Shown: piece by piece, positions 52,337-61,623 of the stretch | How the letters are laid out: each line of letters begins with the position of its first letter | How positions within the stretch are numbered: the first letter of the stretch is position 1 | Assembly: GCA_014376695.1 (NCBI GenBank) | Contig: JACMRA010000016.1 | Span: forward strand, 111,814 to 175,813 | Direction: 5' to 3' | Length of the DNA: 64,000 nucleotides | Origin: Minisyncoccota bacterium | GTDB taxonomy: Bacteria; Patescibacteriota; JACMRA01 | The notes under the pieces: generated by a model | Seen by the model: only the letters and a program-made list of their open reading frames with translations | The model's database searches: none | Told to the model about the DNA's origin: nothing | Translations under genes and position numbers: made by a program

Positions 52337-53509
52337 TTACCATCTTCTGTAAGCCGCCTCAGTAATTGGGCCGAACAGCCCAGTGTTGCTTGGGTAGCTA
52401 AATACTCCTGCCTCGCGTAGGCACTGTTGAAGTCGCTTAACACGACTACTACGCTCACCGCTTGGATAACTTTTGTTCTTGAAATATTGACAGTCGCCAT
52501 TAGTCAGCCAGTTCTCATAGACTCCATTAGTATAATTGCCATAGTAGCCCGTAACACCTCCGCCCCAGTTAAATAGTCCTTTGTCCTTTAGGCACTGTTG
52601 AAGCTCTCTGACGGTCTGGTTAGATTGTCCGATGAGATAGTTTTGGGCAAGGCTTTTGGTACAATTATCTAGGCCTGTATCAATTGGCGCTGGCTCTGCG
52701 GTCGTTTGGCGAGATTTCCATTGATCGTGGACGTCTTTGCTGTAATTACCGTAATAACCACTAACTCCGCCCGCAAAGTTATATAAGCCGTCGGCTTTTA
52801 GGCAGTTTTGGAGGCGAACTATTTCTAGGCCGCGGGTACCAACGTCAAATGACTTTTTTTTGATAATATCGCAATTACTTTCGAAGTCGAGAGCGACATT
52901 GGTGGATTCAAAGCTTTGACCTAGGTATTTGCGATTACAAGATGTTAAATACACCCCAATCCCAAAACAGATTTTCATATCGTTGCAATCAAAAACAGAA
53001 CCTTGGATATTCATCGGGCATTGATCCGCCGGCCAGCTAAAGTGCAGATGCGCCGAATCGGTAGACAGGCGACAACCAGCCAAATCAAAACTCCCACCAT
53101 CGGTCACCTTACCGAGAACATCCCCAGTTCGAACAAAGACATCTTCGCCGCGGCTAATAGGCACCGTATCAGCTCGCATATGAAAATAACGCACAATGTC
53201 CCCAGCTCCAGTATCTAATCTAAGCCGAGTTGAGCCATTAACAGTGCAACCTCGAGTAAGTATCCCGTCGCTAACAGCCAGAACATCTTTGGTCGAGCCA
53301 ACTGGAGCATAAAAATCAAAGCCATAACCAACGCTATCTTGGTGAACACCGTAGTCGCGATCCGTTGACCAAAGCTCGGTATTTCTAAAAGGCATCTTGT
53401 AGTCGGTACTTTTTTGCGCTGAAAACACTGTCAAACTAGGTGCTAAAAGGAATCCAAAAACAGCCCCAAAAATTAGGCTTACATTGATAATATTGCGAAT
53501 GAAAATCAT
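52337..53509 (-). CDS. Exported M23-like protein with three peptidoglycan-binding-type repeats
   Basis: 390 residues. Signal peptide at 1-31 (VSLIFGAVFGFLLAPSLTVFSA). An M23/LytM-like domain spans about 40-190, followed by three PG_binding_1-type repeats (QNCLKADGLYNFAGGVSGYYG, QQCLKDKGLFNWGGGVTGYYG, QQCLREAGVFSYPSNTGLFG), each about 60-70 residues and Cys-containing. The active-site HLHF is present. The first zinc ligand, normally His in HxGxD, is replaced (VGYGFDFYAP), so hydrolytic activity is doubtful. Probably a wall-binding structural or regulatory protein. Many cysteines suggest disulfides outside the membrane. Confidence 0.85.
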   Translation of the reverse strand: MIFIRNIINVSLIFGAVFGFLLAPSLTVFSAQKSTDYKMPFRNTELWSTDRDYGVHQDSVGYGFDFYAPVGSTKDVLAVSDGILTRGCTVNGSTRLRLDTGAGDIVRYFHMRADTVPISRGEDVFVRTGDVLGKVTDGGSFDLAGCRLSTDSAHLHFSWPADQCPMNIQGSVFDCNDMKICFGIGVYLTSCNRKYLGQSFESTNVALDFESNCDIIKKKSFDVGTRGLEIVRLQNCLKADGLYNFAGGVSGYYGNYSKDVHDQWKSRQTTAEPAPIDTGLDNCTKSLAQNYLIGQSNQTVRELQQCLKDKGLFNWGGGVTGYYGNYTNGVYENWLTNGDCQYFKNKSYPSGERSSRVKRLQQCLREAGVFSYPSNTGLFGPITEAAYRRW

Positions 53510-53562
53510 ATGTCAAAACCTAAAGAAAAAATTGGTTTCTGACAAGTATCCCCTCCCTTAAT

Positions 53563-53925
53563 TTATTTTAGCGTTTGTTGATATATATTTAATAATCCCT
53601 CGGTCGCCATACCGTATTTAACCATATCAATGCGATCACCAGTTGCCATAACTCCTTCAGCCGCAAGTAAATCTAATTGCAGATTTCCAATCAAGCCGAG
53701 TTTATGAGTGACTATTTGACCGGTTTTTGCGATTACCCGCTGCCAATTACTTTCTTGATACTCTAGGCTTTTTTTCATACTGGACATCTGCCAACCAACC
53801 ACTTGCCCCCGAAGAAATATATCATGAGAGGCAAGTAACACGTCGCTAATTTGCCCATAATAAATGACTTTACCATACGGTATGACTTGGATAATTTGAT
53901 AAATATAGCTACGTGTATTGGACAT
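53563..53925 (-). CDS. Alkyltransferase-like protein (ATL), MGMT family without active Cys
   Basis: 120 residues with the DNA-binding fold of O6-alkylguanine alkyltransferases: IYQIIQVIPYGKVIYYGQIS, then RGQVVGWQMSS and NWQRVIAKTGQIV. The usual active motif PCHR is replaced by NWQR, so no alkyl transfer can occur. ATL proteins recognise alkylated guanine and recruit nucleotide excision repair. Here UvrB and UvrD appear only as fragments in the same window, which makes the pairing notable. Stands after fusA, separated by a terminator. Confidence 0.9.
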   Translation of the reverse strand: MSNTRSYIYQIIQVIPYGKVIYYGQISDVLLASHDIFLRGQVVGWQMSSMKKSLEYQESNWQRVIAKTGQIVTHKLGLIGNLQLDLLAAEGVMATGDRIDMVKYGMATEGLLNIYQQTLK

Positions 53926-53952
53926 AAGTTTGAGATAAATTTAATCTAACCT

Positions 53953-53998
53953 AAAAAAAGACCCCCATTAGGTAGCTTTTGCACTATAAAATGGGAGT
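53953..53998 (-). terminator. Rho-independent terminator of fusA
   Basis: On the minus strand ACTCCCATT pairs with AATGGGGGT (one G-U pair) around a loop of about 20 bases, followed by CTTTTTTT. It begins 27 bases after the fusA stop. Stem and U-run are both good. Confidence 0.8.
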
Positions 53999-54024
53999 AA
54001 TTTTTTGGAATTGAGGAACTTTTC

Positions 54025-56136
54025 TTACTTACCTCTGGCGGCAACGATAGTTTCTTGAACATTTCGCGGTACTGGGGCGTAGTGGGAGAATTCCATTGAT
54101 GGAGCTCCTTGACCTTTGGTACTTCCTCGAAGATCGCTGACATATCCGAACAGTTTCTCAAGCGGTACTTCGGCCTTGATAATTACACTTTTGCCCCGCT
54201 CTTCTTGACCGATGACTTGACCTCTTCGACTATTGATTGAGCCGATAACATCTCCCATATATTCTTTTGGAGCTGATACTTCAAGTTTCATAATTGGTTC
54301 TAATAGAACTGGCGAGGCTTTGAGAATACCCTCTTTCATACCATTTCGGCCTGCAATCTGGAAGGCCATTTCGGACGAGTCAACATCGTGGTAAGATCCG
54401 TCAAACAATTCAACAGCTACATCGATAATTGGATATCCAGCCAAAGCACCGCTTTGCATAATTTCTTCGCAACCTTTTTGAATCGCTGGAATGAACTCTT
54501 TGGGGATAGAACCTCCAACAATTTTGTTGACAAATTTAAAACCTTCACCTCTTTCGAGTGGCTTAATTCTGAGCCAACAATCTCCGAACTGTCCTCGACC
54601 TCCTGATTGCCTTACGTGCTTTCCTTGAATTTCGACATTGGCAGTGATAGCTTCTTTGTAGGCTACTTGTGGGGCTCCTACGGTAGTCTCTACTCCGTAT
54701 TCTCGCTTCATTCGATCCACTATAATCTCAAGATGTAATTCGCCCATACCAGACATAATTACTTGCCCTGTTTCTTCGTTGGTTGCGACCTTGAGGGACG
54801 GATCTTCTTGAACTAATTTACCAAGAGCGATACCCATTTTGTCTTGGTCATTCTTAGTTTTTGGCTCAACGGCAATCGAGATAACCGACTCTGGGATAGT
54901 GATTGATTCGAGGATGGTTCGATCTGATTTTAGACATAGTGTGTCTCCGGTTCGAACGTCTTTTAGACCGATAAAAGCACCAATTTCCCCTGCATAGACT
55001 TCATCAACGTCTTTTCGGTTGTTAGAGTGAAGAAGCACAATTCGACCAGCTCGTTCAGTTTTGCCAGTTCGAGGATTGAAGAGTTCGTCGCCTTTTTTGA
55101 CAATTCCCGAGTACACACGGAAGAAGGTTAGCGACCCAAAGGAATCGGTAGCAATCTTAAATGCTAAAGCTCGCATCGGCTCGTCGTCAGAAGCGATAAC
55201 GCTAAATTCCACATCTGGCTCTTCAACTTTGTGACCCTTGGCTGGGGCAATATCGATCGGCGATGGAAGGTATTCGCATACTGCATCAAGGAGGGGCTGA
55301 ACACCCTTATTCTTAAGCGCAGTTCCTGTAAAAATAGGATGTAATTTGCAGGCAATTGTAGCGGCCCGAATAGCTGCCTTTAGTTCGATATTGGTGATTT
55401 CTTTTTCTTCCAAGAACTTTTCCATCAAAATATCGTCAGTCTCGGCAACTTTCTCGATCATCATCGCACGGTACTTATTGGCGATTTCAACCATATCCGC
55501 AGGAATCTCTTCGTCTCGAATATCCTTACCTAGATCATCGTAGTAGACAATTGCTCGCATAGTCATAAGGTCAACTAAGCCCTTGAACTGATCTTCAACA
55601 CCAATAGGCAGTTGCATAACAACTCCGTGATCGGTCAATCGATCCTTGATAGAATCAATATCATAGAAAAAGTTGGCTCCAGTTCGGTCAAGCTTATTGA
55701 TAAAGCAGATACGAGGCACATTGTATTTCTCGGCCTGTCGCCATACAGTCTCAGATTGGGCTTCTACACCCGCAACCGCGTCAAATACGGTAATTGCACC
55801 GTCAAGAACTCGAAGGGATCGCTCCACTTCGATAGTAAAATCAACGTGTCCAGGCGTATCAATAATATTGAATCGGGTTTGGAGGTCATCATCATCGCCA
55901 TAAGTTCCCTTTGGGGCGTCCCAGTAACAGACAGTCGCAGCCGATGTAATTGTGATACCGCGCTCTTTTTCTTGTTCCATCCAATCCATTATCGCACCTC
56001 CATCGTGTACTTCTCCAATCTTGTGATTGACTCCTGTGTAAAAAAGAATTCGCTCAGAAGTTGTGGTCTTTCCAGCGTCGATATGGGCAATAATTCCGAA
56101 GTTTCGGACTTTATGGATGGGGTTGGATCGTGTCAT
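54025..56136 (-). CDS. fusA: Elongation factor G
   Basis: 703 residues from ATG 56136 ([20 protein letters not shown]); the track's longer start adds non-homologous residues. EF-G is the GTPase for ribosomal translocation. G1 AHIDAGKTT, switch [12 protein letters not shown]3 DTPGHVDFT and G4 NKLDRTGA are all present. Domain IV carries the tip loop [10 protein letters not shown], and the C-terminal part has [20 protein letters not shown]. Complete and typical in length. A TTGACA box lies about 75 bases upstream. It stands alone, not with rpsL/rpsG/tuf as in the classical str operon. Confidence 0.98.
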   Translation of the reverse strand: MTRSNPIHKVRNFGIIAHIDAGKTTTSERILFYTGVNHKIGEVHDGGAIMDWMEQEKERGITITSAATVCYWDAPKGTYGDDDDLQTRFNIIDTPGHVDFTIEVERSLRVLDGAITVFDAVAGVEAQSETVWRQAEKYNVPRICFINKLDRTGANFFYDIDSIKDRLTDHGVVMQLPIGVEDQFKGLVDLMTMRAIVYYDDLGKDIRDEEIPADMVEIANKYRAMMIEKVAETDDILMEKFLEEKEITNIELKAAIRAATIACKLHPIFTGTALKNKGVQPLLDAVCEYLPSPIDIAPAKGHKVEEPDVEFSVIASDDEPMRALAFKIATDSFGSLTFFRVYSGIVKKGDELFNPRTGKTERAGRIVLLHSNNRKDVDEVYAGEIGAFIGLKDVRTGDTLCLKSDRTILESITIPESVISIAVEPKTKNDQDKMGIALGKLVQEDPSLKVATNEETGQVIMSGMGELHLEIIVDRMKREYGVETTVGAPQVAYKEAITANVEIQGKHVRQSGGRGQFGDCWLRIKPLERGEGFKFVNKIVGGSIPKEFIPAIQKGCEEIMQSGALAGYPIIDVAVELFDGSYHDVDSSEMAFQIAGRNGMKEGILKASPVLLEPIMKLEVSAPKEYMGDVIGSINSRRGQVIGQEERGKSVIIKAEVPLEKLFGYVSDLRGSTKGQGAPSMEFSHYAPVPRNVQETIVAARGK

Positions 56137-56307
56137 ATATAATATAAATGTGTTTTTGATTCTCTTGTTTACAACTAAGATTGAAATCCCCAGATTTGTC
56201 AATTGCCTGCCAAAGTAATCTAAATCGAACAATAAACTACCACCTAAAGAAATTCTTTGCGGGGGTGTTAGTGTTTTAAGTGGGCTCAGTCATTTAGTAC
56301 CGAGTTT

Positions 56308-56583
56308 TTATCCTCCGCAGGTTCTACCATCTGACTTAAAAGCCTGACGCCAACCTACAATAGGCTTACCGGCACAGTCCATGTATTTTGAACCTTTTTT
56401 AGTTGCAACTACCCAAGTTCCACTTCCAGTTTTTACACTGTAATATTCGATGGGCTCGGCCTCCGCTATTTGCTGAGGAATCACAGAGAAGACTCCTACA
56501 CTTGTTCCGAGAAGTGACAAACTGATGAAAGCTCCGACAATTTGACGAGCAGGCAAGGAAGTGGAAACTTTAGAATAAGACAT
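56308..56583 (-). CDS. Small exported protein of unknown function
   Basis: 91 residues from ATG 56583, which has a GGAGA ribosome binding site 8 bases upstream; the track's longer start lacks one. Signal-peptide-like helix at about 14-38 (IVGAFISLSLLGTSVGVFSVIP) with AEA-EP as a probable cleavage site. The mature part, about 50 residues, has two cysteines (MDCAGKP and RTCGG) that may form a disulfide, and a Gly/Trp-rich core. No family recognised. Confidence 0.7.
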   Translation of the reverse strand: MSYSKVSTSLPARQIVGAFISLSLLGTSVGVFSVIPQQIAEAEPIEYYSVKTGSGTWVVATKKGSKYMDCAGKPIVGWRQAFKSDGRTCGG

Positions 56584-56764
56584 TGGGAATTCTCCGAATA
56601 AGCAAAGGGTGGATTCGTAACCGTAAAACACATAAAAGATTCTTAGGAATTCCTGAAGAGTTGTCTTTTACATATTCAAGTTATAACATAAAAAAAATTA
56701 CTCTTCTCAACTATAAAGCTTATAGCTATTAGACAAGATAGTTTACTAGTGATAGATATCTTAT

Positions 56765-56793
56765 TTGTCCAAAAGCAAAATCTGTTGTATAAT
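56765..56793 (+). promoter_or_regulatory. Promoter, TTGTCC-17-TATAAT, 9 bases before the start codon
   Basis: TTGTCC (56765-56770), a 17-base spacer and a perfect TATAAT (56788-56793). The ATG at 56803 follows 9 bases later. Predicted leaderless transcript. Confidence 0.6.
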
Positions 56794-56802
56794 ATATAAA
56801 AT

Positions 56803-57450
56803 ATGATTGCAACTTCCCAAGATCTTAAGAGTACACCCAGAAATCACCAACAAGAAAGGGCTACATGTGAAACGCCAGAATTCAATCCTTTAACTAGTGT
56901 AAACTTCCATTTAGACTCCGAGCTTATTCGCACAAGTCCCACTCTTCAGAACTTGAGTACTCCGGCATTTAAAGAGGTTTTGACTGAGTACTATCGACAA
57001 ATGTTTGATCTTGGTCGAGAAAATGACCGCTTGCTAAAAGTAGCAGTTAGAGAACTCGAACAACTGAAGGCCGATTTTTTTCTTTTAATGTTCAAAATTA
57101 ACTCGCCTATAGTAATTAATAAACCTGACCCATATCAAATTCCACCTACCAAAGAAGCGGTTTTGGCAAAGCTTCAGGCTAATAGAATTAAACTCAGAAT
57201 AAAAATTGCCCGACTTACGAAGGCAATCGCAGAAAATCTAGAGATAAAAACCAAAATTAAAGGACTCTTCACAGATAATTTTAGTCAAAACCGTATTCAA
57301 GATCTATTAGACGATGAACGATGGACTGGACCAGAATACCAAAAGATGACTACTTTTTATGCTTACAAGCTGGGGGAAATTCGCAAATCATTAAAAACGA
57401 ATACTTACAACCTAAAAGTTGACCGGATAGACCGACTACATCAATATTAG
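56803..57450 (+). CDS. Helical protein of unknown function
   Basis: 215 residues, mainly helical and charged, with no signal peptide or membrane segment. A central coiled-coil-like stretch spans about 60-150 (YYRQMFDLGRENDRLLKVAVRELEQLKADFF and KLRIKIARLTKAIAENLEIKTKIK). No recognised domain. It stands 83 bases before the UvrB fragment, whose promoter may be separate (TTGTCA and TATACA lie between them). Function unknown. Confidence 0.65.
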   Translation: MIATSQDLKSTPRNHQQERATCETPEFNPLTSVNFHLDSELIRTSPTLQNLSTPAFKEVLTEYYRQMFDLGRENDRLLKVAVRELEQLKADFFLLMFKINSPIVINKPDPYQIPPTKEAVLAKLQANRIKLRIKIARLTKAIAENLEIKTKIKGLFTDNFSQNRIQDLLDDERWTGPEYQKMTTFYAYKLGEIRKSLKTNTYNLKVDRIDRLHQY

Positions 57451-57533
57451 TCCAGAAGTTATAACCCTACTTGTCAAAAAGCCAAAAAAAATACTATACA
57501 TAGTATTAACTTACTGCCAAAGCTAATAGTCTC

Positions 57534-58631
57534 ATGTCGTTTAAAATCTTAGAAAAAACCTCAGACAAACTCCCAAAGAAATCCAAACCCACCAAAGTCG
57601 CAAAACCCACTAGTCAAGATGATAATTGGGATCCAAGCGTTACTCTCGGGTACCTTAACCAATCGACCAATGATAATCCGAGGCAGGTTTTTGTTAGTGC
57701 GGCTGTAATTCGCCCCACCGGTTTGATCGATCCCGAAATTATACTCAAGCCCACCTCCAATCAAGTTGACGATGTTATTGAACAAGTTCGGCTTCGTGTC
57801 ATCAAAAATCAACGAGTCATCATCACAACCCTAACCAAAAAATTTGCCGAAGAGTTAGATCTTTATTTCAAGCAGATTCATATCAAATCGGCCTATATTC
57901 ACAGTGATGTCGAGACTTTGGAAAGGCTAGATATACTCTCTGATCTGAGACGTGGTAAATACGATGTAATAATTGGGATTAACTTGCTTAGAGAAGGCTT
58001 AGATTTGCCTGAAGTTAGTCTTGTAGCAATTTTTGACGCCGATAAAGAAGGGTTTTTGAGGTCTAGAACTAGCCTAATCCAGATTGTCGGGCGAGCTGCT
58101 CGCCACATCGAAGGGCAAGTAATAATGTACGCCGATAAGATGACAAGTAGTATGCAACAAGCCATCGATGAGACAAATTACAAGCGAGAACTCCAGACAA
58201 ATTATAACCAAAAACACAATATCACTGTCAAAGGCGCCACTCGCCAAAACAAAACCATAGCCGATAGCGTGCGAGAAGATGTCAACAATAACCCTTTTTA
58301 CGGCCAAAGTGGGGCTAATCTTACTGTTACAAGCGGCTTTCAAGAAAAAAAATCCGATGATTACGACCCAAAATATCGCAAGCAATTGGTCGAAGACAGC
58401 CAAGCTGGGGAGCTGACAATTGACAATCGCTTTAGTAAGCGCGAAAAACCTCTGCGCAAAGCCCGGGCTGGACAAGTTTATGCAAACTTTGATACCGAAG
58501 TCCAGCAAATACAAAATGACCTTGCCAAGCAAAATCTTGACTCAAGTGAACTCCACGAGAGACTGCAAATTGCCATTGATAGTTACAATTTCGAGGAAGC
58601 GGCGGCCATTCGCAACATTCTGGGCCTCTAA
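57534..58631 (+). CDS. UvrB C-terminal half, free-standing
   Basis: 365 residues equal to domain 3 and the C-terminal UVR motif of UvrB, the damage-verifying subunit of nucleotide excision repair. Clear blocks are [73 protein letters not shown] and IQIVGRAAR. Missing are the first 350-400 residues: Walker A, the UvrA-binding domain 2 and the beta-hairpin. The first 50 residues are Lys/Pro/Ser-rich and unrelated; [15 protein letters not shown] looks like the family sequence with an internal deletion. The frame is otherwise intact. A split UvrB, or a remnant beside a full copy elsewhere. Confidence 0.85.
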   Translation: MSFKILEKTSDKLPKKSKPTKVAKPTSQDDNWDPSVTLGYLNQSTNDNPRQVFVSAAVIRPTGLIDPEIILKPTSNQVDDVIEQVRLRVIKNQRVIITTLTKKFAEELDLYFKQIHIKSAYIHSDVETLERLDILSDLRRGKYDVIIGINLLREGLDLPEVSLVAIFDADKEGFLRSRTSLIQIVGRAARHIEGQVIMYADKMTSSMQQAIDETNYKRELQTNYNQKHNITVKGATRQNKTIADSVREDVNNNPFYGQSGANLTVTSGFQEKKSDDYDPKYRKQLVEDSQAGELTIDNRFSKREKPLRKARAGQVYANFDTEVQQIQNDLAKQNLDSSELHERLQIAIDSYNFEEAAAIRNILGL

Positions 58632-58700
58632 AAACGCCTTGGCAAAAGTATGTTTTTGTGGTAAATTAGTACTAATAGTATAACAAAAACAAAAAATTTA

Positions 58701-59468
58701 ATGACTGCCGAAGCTCTTCAACAACCAATTGTAATTACAGAGGTAATCAAGCCTCTAGCCAAAACTCAGGAGGAAGACCAATACAACGAAGAGGCCGTCC
58801 GCAACAAGCTCTTTGGTTTATATGATAGGGATAGGATTCAAACCCTGTCCGATACTTTTTTTATTGTGGCTTTTTCGTTGGTTGTCCTAGATCTTAAGGT
58901 GCCCCGAGCAGACAGCGGCATACTTAATCAATCCAACATAAATATCGATGTCCTGCTCTCGTCTTTTGGCCAGGTAATGGGAATTATTATGATAACTTTG
59001 ATTAATTTGGCAATTTTTTGGGCAATTTTTAAACAGATGATCAAACATTCCAACAAGACTTTTGACAAAAATTACTTCATTTCGGCGGTCTTTTTTTATA
59101 CTTCGATATTGCTTTTGCCTTTTGTGCATACCATTTTTTACGTTTATCAAGGTAGTCACATTGTCCAGTCAATTTATGCAGGCCACCTGGCCCTTATCTC
59201 ACTATTTCAGCTGACTACTCTGCTCTATATCTGGTCGACCAAAGGCGAAAATCATATCGAAGTTACAATGCATCACAAGCTCCTTCTCCAGATTACTCTG
59301 GCTTTTGTGATTAATTTAACCATTGCGGGGGTTAGCTACTTTTTTGGGCTGTTTAATCCTTGGCTACTTCTTTTGGCCCCTTTGATTTATTTGATCGTTG
59401 ACATTTTTTGGGTCAATAAGTTGACCAAATCTACTATTGCTGAACTGGATAATCAAAGCACCATTTAG
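58701..59468 (+). CDS. TMEM175-family (DUF1211) potassium channel-like protein
   Basis: 255 residues with six helices after a polar 45-residue N-terminus. The family signature in helix 1 is RIQTLSDTFFIVAFSLVVLDLKVP (RxxxFSD type; here Phe is replaced by Leu). Bacterial TMEM175 proteins form tetrameric potassium channels with the filter lined by helix 1. The single six-helix unit agrees with the bacterial type. The ATG is preceded by TATAAC-like sequence. Physiological role presumably membrane-potential or potassium homeostasis. Confidence 0.85.
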   Translation: MTAEALQQPIVITEVIKPLAKTQEEDQYNEEAVRNKLFGLYDRDRIQTLSDTFFIVAFSLVVLDLKVPRADSGILNQSNINIDVLLSSFGQVMGIIMITLINLAIFWAIFKQMIKHSNKTFDKNYFISAVFFYTSILLLPFVHTIFYVYQGSHIVQSIYAGHLALISLFQLTTLLYIWSTKGENHIEVTMHHKLLLQITLAFVINLTIAGVSYFFGLFNPWLLLLAPLIYLIVDIFWVNKLTKSTIAELDNQSTI

Positions 59469-59477
59469 CCAAGACCC

Positions 59478-59936
59478 TTACTCTTCCTCAAAAATATACT
59501 CAGGATATAGCCACAAAAACAGCTTTTTTTTGATTTTATATATCTCGTCGTAGTAGACTTGCCATTTTTCTTTGCCAGTGATTTTATCTTTTTTTAGTTT
59601 CCAGCCTTTACAATCCACGCAAATAGCCTTCCCATCTCGTTCAAATACAAAATCAGCAATATAAGTAAGTTCGCGAACTACATCGTTTCGTTTTTTGACA
59701 TTGTTCCACCAAGATTTTTTTGGCACTAGCGGGAAGGCTTTTTTGCATTCTAACTTGGAGATTTTACCGTCAATTTGGTCTTGATTGAACCTTAAATACA
59801 ACTCGTACTCGCTTTTGGAGTCAAAGATTTGTAGATTAGGATTAGCTGCCGCATGATCCTTGAGACCGCTGCGACCTTTGAGGACTTTGACCCCATTTTG
59901 GTCAATTTTTTGGGTGGTGTGATTGAATCTAGGCAT
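59478..59936 (-). CDS. DUF1064 (PD-(D/E)XK-type) nuclease-like protein
   Basis: 152 residues with the DUF1064 pattern: FDSKSEYELYLRFNQDQIDGKISKLE (conserved Ser-Lys-x-Glu helix), LTYIADFVFERDGKAICVDCKGWK (Asp and D-x-K catalytic strand) and YKIKKKLFLWLYPEY. The family is known mostly from phages and is placed in the restriction-endonuclease fold. An isolated chromosomal copy suggests a phage relic or a domesticated nuclease. Basic N-terminus, no signal peptide. Convergent with the channel gene. Confidence 0.85.
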   Translation of the reverse strand: MPRFNHTTQKIDQNGVKVLKGRSGLKDHAAANPNLQIFDSKSEYELYLRFNQDQIDGKISKLECKKAFPLVPKKSWWNNVKKRNDVVRELTYIADFVFERDGKAICVDCKGWKLKKDKITGKEKWQVYYDEIYKIKKKLFLWLYPEYIFEEE

Positions 59937-60023
59937 AGTCTATCTTTAGGTTTTTTATATTGGTGTTCGCTAGACAAAATATAGGTATATATGCCACTCA
60001 AGTCCTAGTGTGGGCAATTTTAG

Positions 60024-60050
60024 ATCCCGTGTCAAGCACGGGATGACAGG
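60024..60050. repeat. REP-like palindrome (ATCCCGTG-5-CACGGGAT)
   Basis: A perfect 8-base inverted repeat with a 5-base loop, followed by GACA. Part of the right half (GACGGGATGACGG) recurs about 40 bases further on. Such CCCG...CGGGATGACA palindromes are dispersed intergenic repeats in several bacteria. Higher in GC than its surroundings. No gene is seen between 59937 and 60155. Confidence 0.7.
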
Positions 60051-60155
60051 TCTGGGGCGGGGAGGGATGAAAGGTTCGGTGACGGGATGACGGATTTTGG
60101 AGTGGTGAAAAAGAATTATGAAGCCCAAAAATTTATTGCAAAGAGTAAAAGCGAC

Positions 60156-61619
60156 CTACTCCAATACCATAAACCTACCCAACTGCCAAAAGCCGAATTG
60201 CCCGCCTCTATTCACTAAGCTCTCTCGCAGCATTCGGACCCTATAACGCGTCGTATAATCCATTGACTTGATATCCAAATCTTTGACTTCTAGTTTTTTA
60301 CTACCAAAGGTGTACTCGCCCCCAGCGCTACTGGCATCCAGCGTATAAACCGTTGAATCACTCAAATTAACAATCTTGCACAGACTTTTGGCGATATCGC
60401 AGTTGCTAGTGACCACTTCATCCCACTGCTGTTTGATACCAAAGTTTTGATTGATATTAGCTCCTGTCTGCCCATCGATTAGCCAGATGTAATTCTTGGC
60501 CCCAGCAATATGCAAGAACAGTCGCCCGCTAGCCAGCCAATCAACTCGAATGTAATTGTCTTGATAATATTCTTCGGGGCGGGCTGGTAATGGAGCCGCT
60601 GAACTGCTCGACTGGCCAGAATCTGGCTGGCTGGAATTTGACTTGGACCTAGTCGGAGTAAGCTTGTTGATTGCGGCGGCCACTTTAAATTCTTCAAGGA
60701 GCTTTTGGTAATCGCTCTGTCCTTGTTGCTGCCAAGCGCTTGCTCCAGTCAATTCGACGGTAGTCCAAATACTACTTAGTCCCTCGCCACTTTTTTTCCA
60801 GTCGCCGCCCATTGTCTTGTCCAGTGGTAGGTAGATTATGGTATTGACATACATCTTGGGATCTTGGAACTCGTAACTAACGCTTTGGGAGCTGGAACTT
60901 GAACTATCTGGATTGACGGCCACCTTGTCCACCAGACTTTGGATTGACTCTCTGCGAGCCGTGAGGGCTATCTTGCCATCTCTAATATCTAGTAACTGGG
61001 TAATTGTGTATCTGTCTTTGAGACTATAAATCTGCTCGATTAGGATTTTGGCATTCGTGAATCCTGGTTCAGACACAAATACTGACCCATCGGTTAGGCT
61101 GTATATCCAGTATTTCCCACCGTCAATCAACTTGTCTAATTGCTGCTCCGTCCTATCCTTGTCATATTGAGTCCCAATAGCCGTCTTGCCAATTATACGA
61201 TCGCCTAGGAAGTCTTTGGCTAGCGTATAGGACTTAGTAACTGTATTGTAGATAACTGGGTAATAGCCTTGAGCGCTTGTCTCTGGAGCTTTGATAGCTG
61301 AGAGGATTGGCTGAATATAAGTCTTATTGCTACTTTGGGCTGGTACATGGAGTAACCAATTGTCCTTGTTAATTGTATTATAGTAGAATATCTGGGGGTC
61401 AAGAGCTGCCTTAAACTCCAAATTCTGAAGGTTAGTTCCATTGAGTTTGGCCACCAAGTTATTGGGATCGGTGTTGTCGATTGCAACGGGCGAAGTCGGC
61501 TTGAACAAGTACCACAGCCCAAGACTAATCGCAGCAATGGTCAAAATCGCCGTAAGAATAATCACAATCAGGCGAGTGAGAGGATGGGGCTTGAGATAGG
61601 AGGAGAAAGATTGGAGCAT
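60156..61619 (-). CDS. Single-pass exported protein paired with the lysozyme/M23 gene
   Basis: 487 residues from ATG 61619, 4 bases after the stop of the upstream gene, so translationally coupled. One N-terminal helix (about 17-39, LIVIILTAILTIAAISLGLWYLF) anchors a large external part. A low-complexity Ser/Gln-rich region (about 240-250 and 335-355) separates two beta-rich halves. The repeated pattern of KLDGGKYWIYSLTDGSVFV and YIWLIDGQTGA-type strands suggests beta-propeller or similar repeats. Likely a structural part of a secretion or surface complex with its neighbour. No family recognised. Confidence 0.7.
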   Translation of the reverse strand: MLQSFSSYLKPHPLTRLIVIILTAILTIAAISLGLWYLFKPTSPVAIDNTDPNNLVAKLNGTNLQNLEFKAALDPQIFYYNTINKDNWLLHVPAQSSNKTYIQPILSAIKAPETSAQGYYPVIYNTVTKSYTLAKDFLGDRIIGKTAIGTQYDKDRTEQQLDKLIDGGKYWIYSLTDGSVFVSEPGFTNAKILIEQIYSLKDRYTITQLLDIRDGKIALTARRESIQSLVDKVAVNPDSSSSSSQSVSYEFQDPKMYVNTIIYLPLDKTMGGDWKKSGEGLSSIWTTVELTGASAWQQQGQSDYQKLLEEFKVAAAINKLTPTRSKSNSSQPDSGQSSSSAAPLPARPEEYYQDNYIRVDWLASGRLFLHIAGAKNYIWLIDGQTGANINQNFGIKQQWDEVVTSNCDIAKSLCKIVNLSDSTVYTLDASSAGGEYTFGSKKLEVKDLDIKSMDYTTRYRVRMLRESLVNRGGQFGFWQLGRFMVLE

Positions 61620-61623
61620 GAGA

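Noticed and set aside
55612-56142. 176-residue ORF antisense to fusA
   Set aside because: It lies wholly within the conserved EF-G GTPase domain on the opposite strand and has no recognisable features.
56640-56760. Inverted repeat GAAGAGT...ACTCTTC as a mobile-element end or terminator
   Set aside because: The arms are 7 bases and about 38 bases apart with no T-run or element between them; likely chance.
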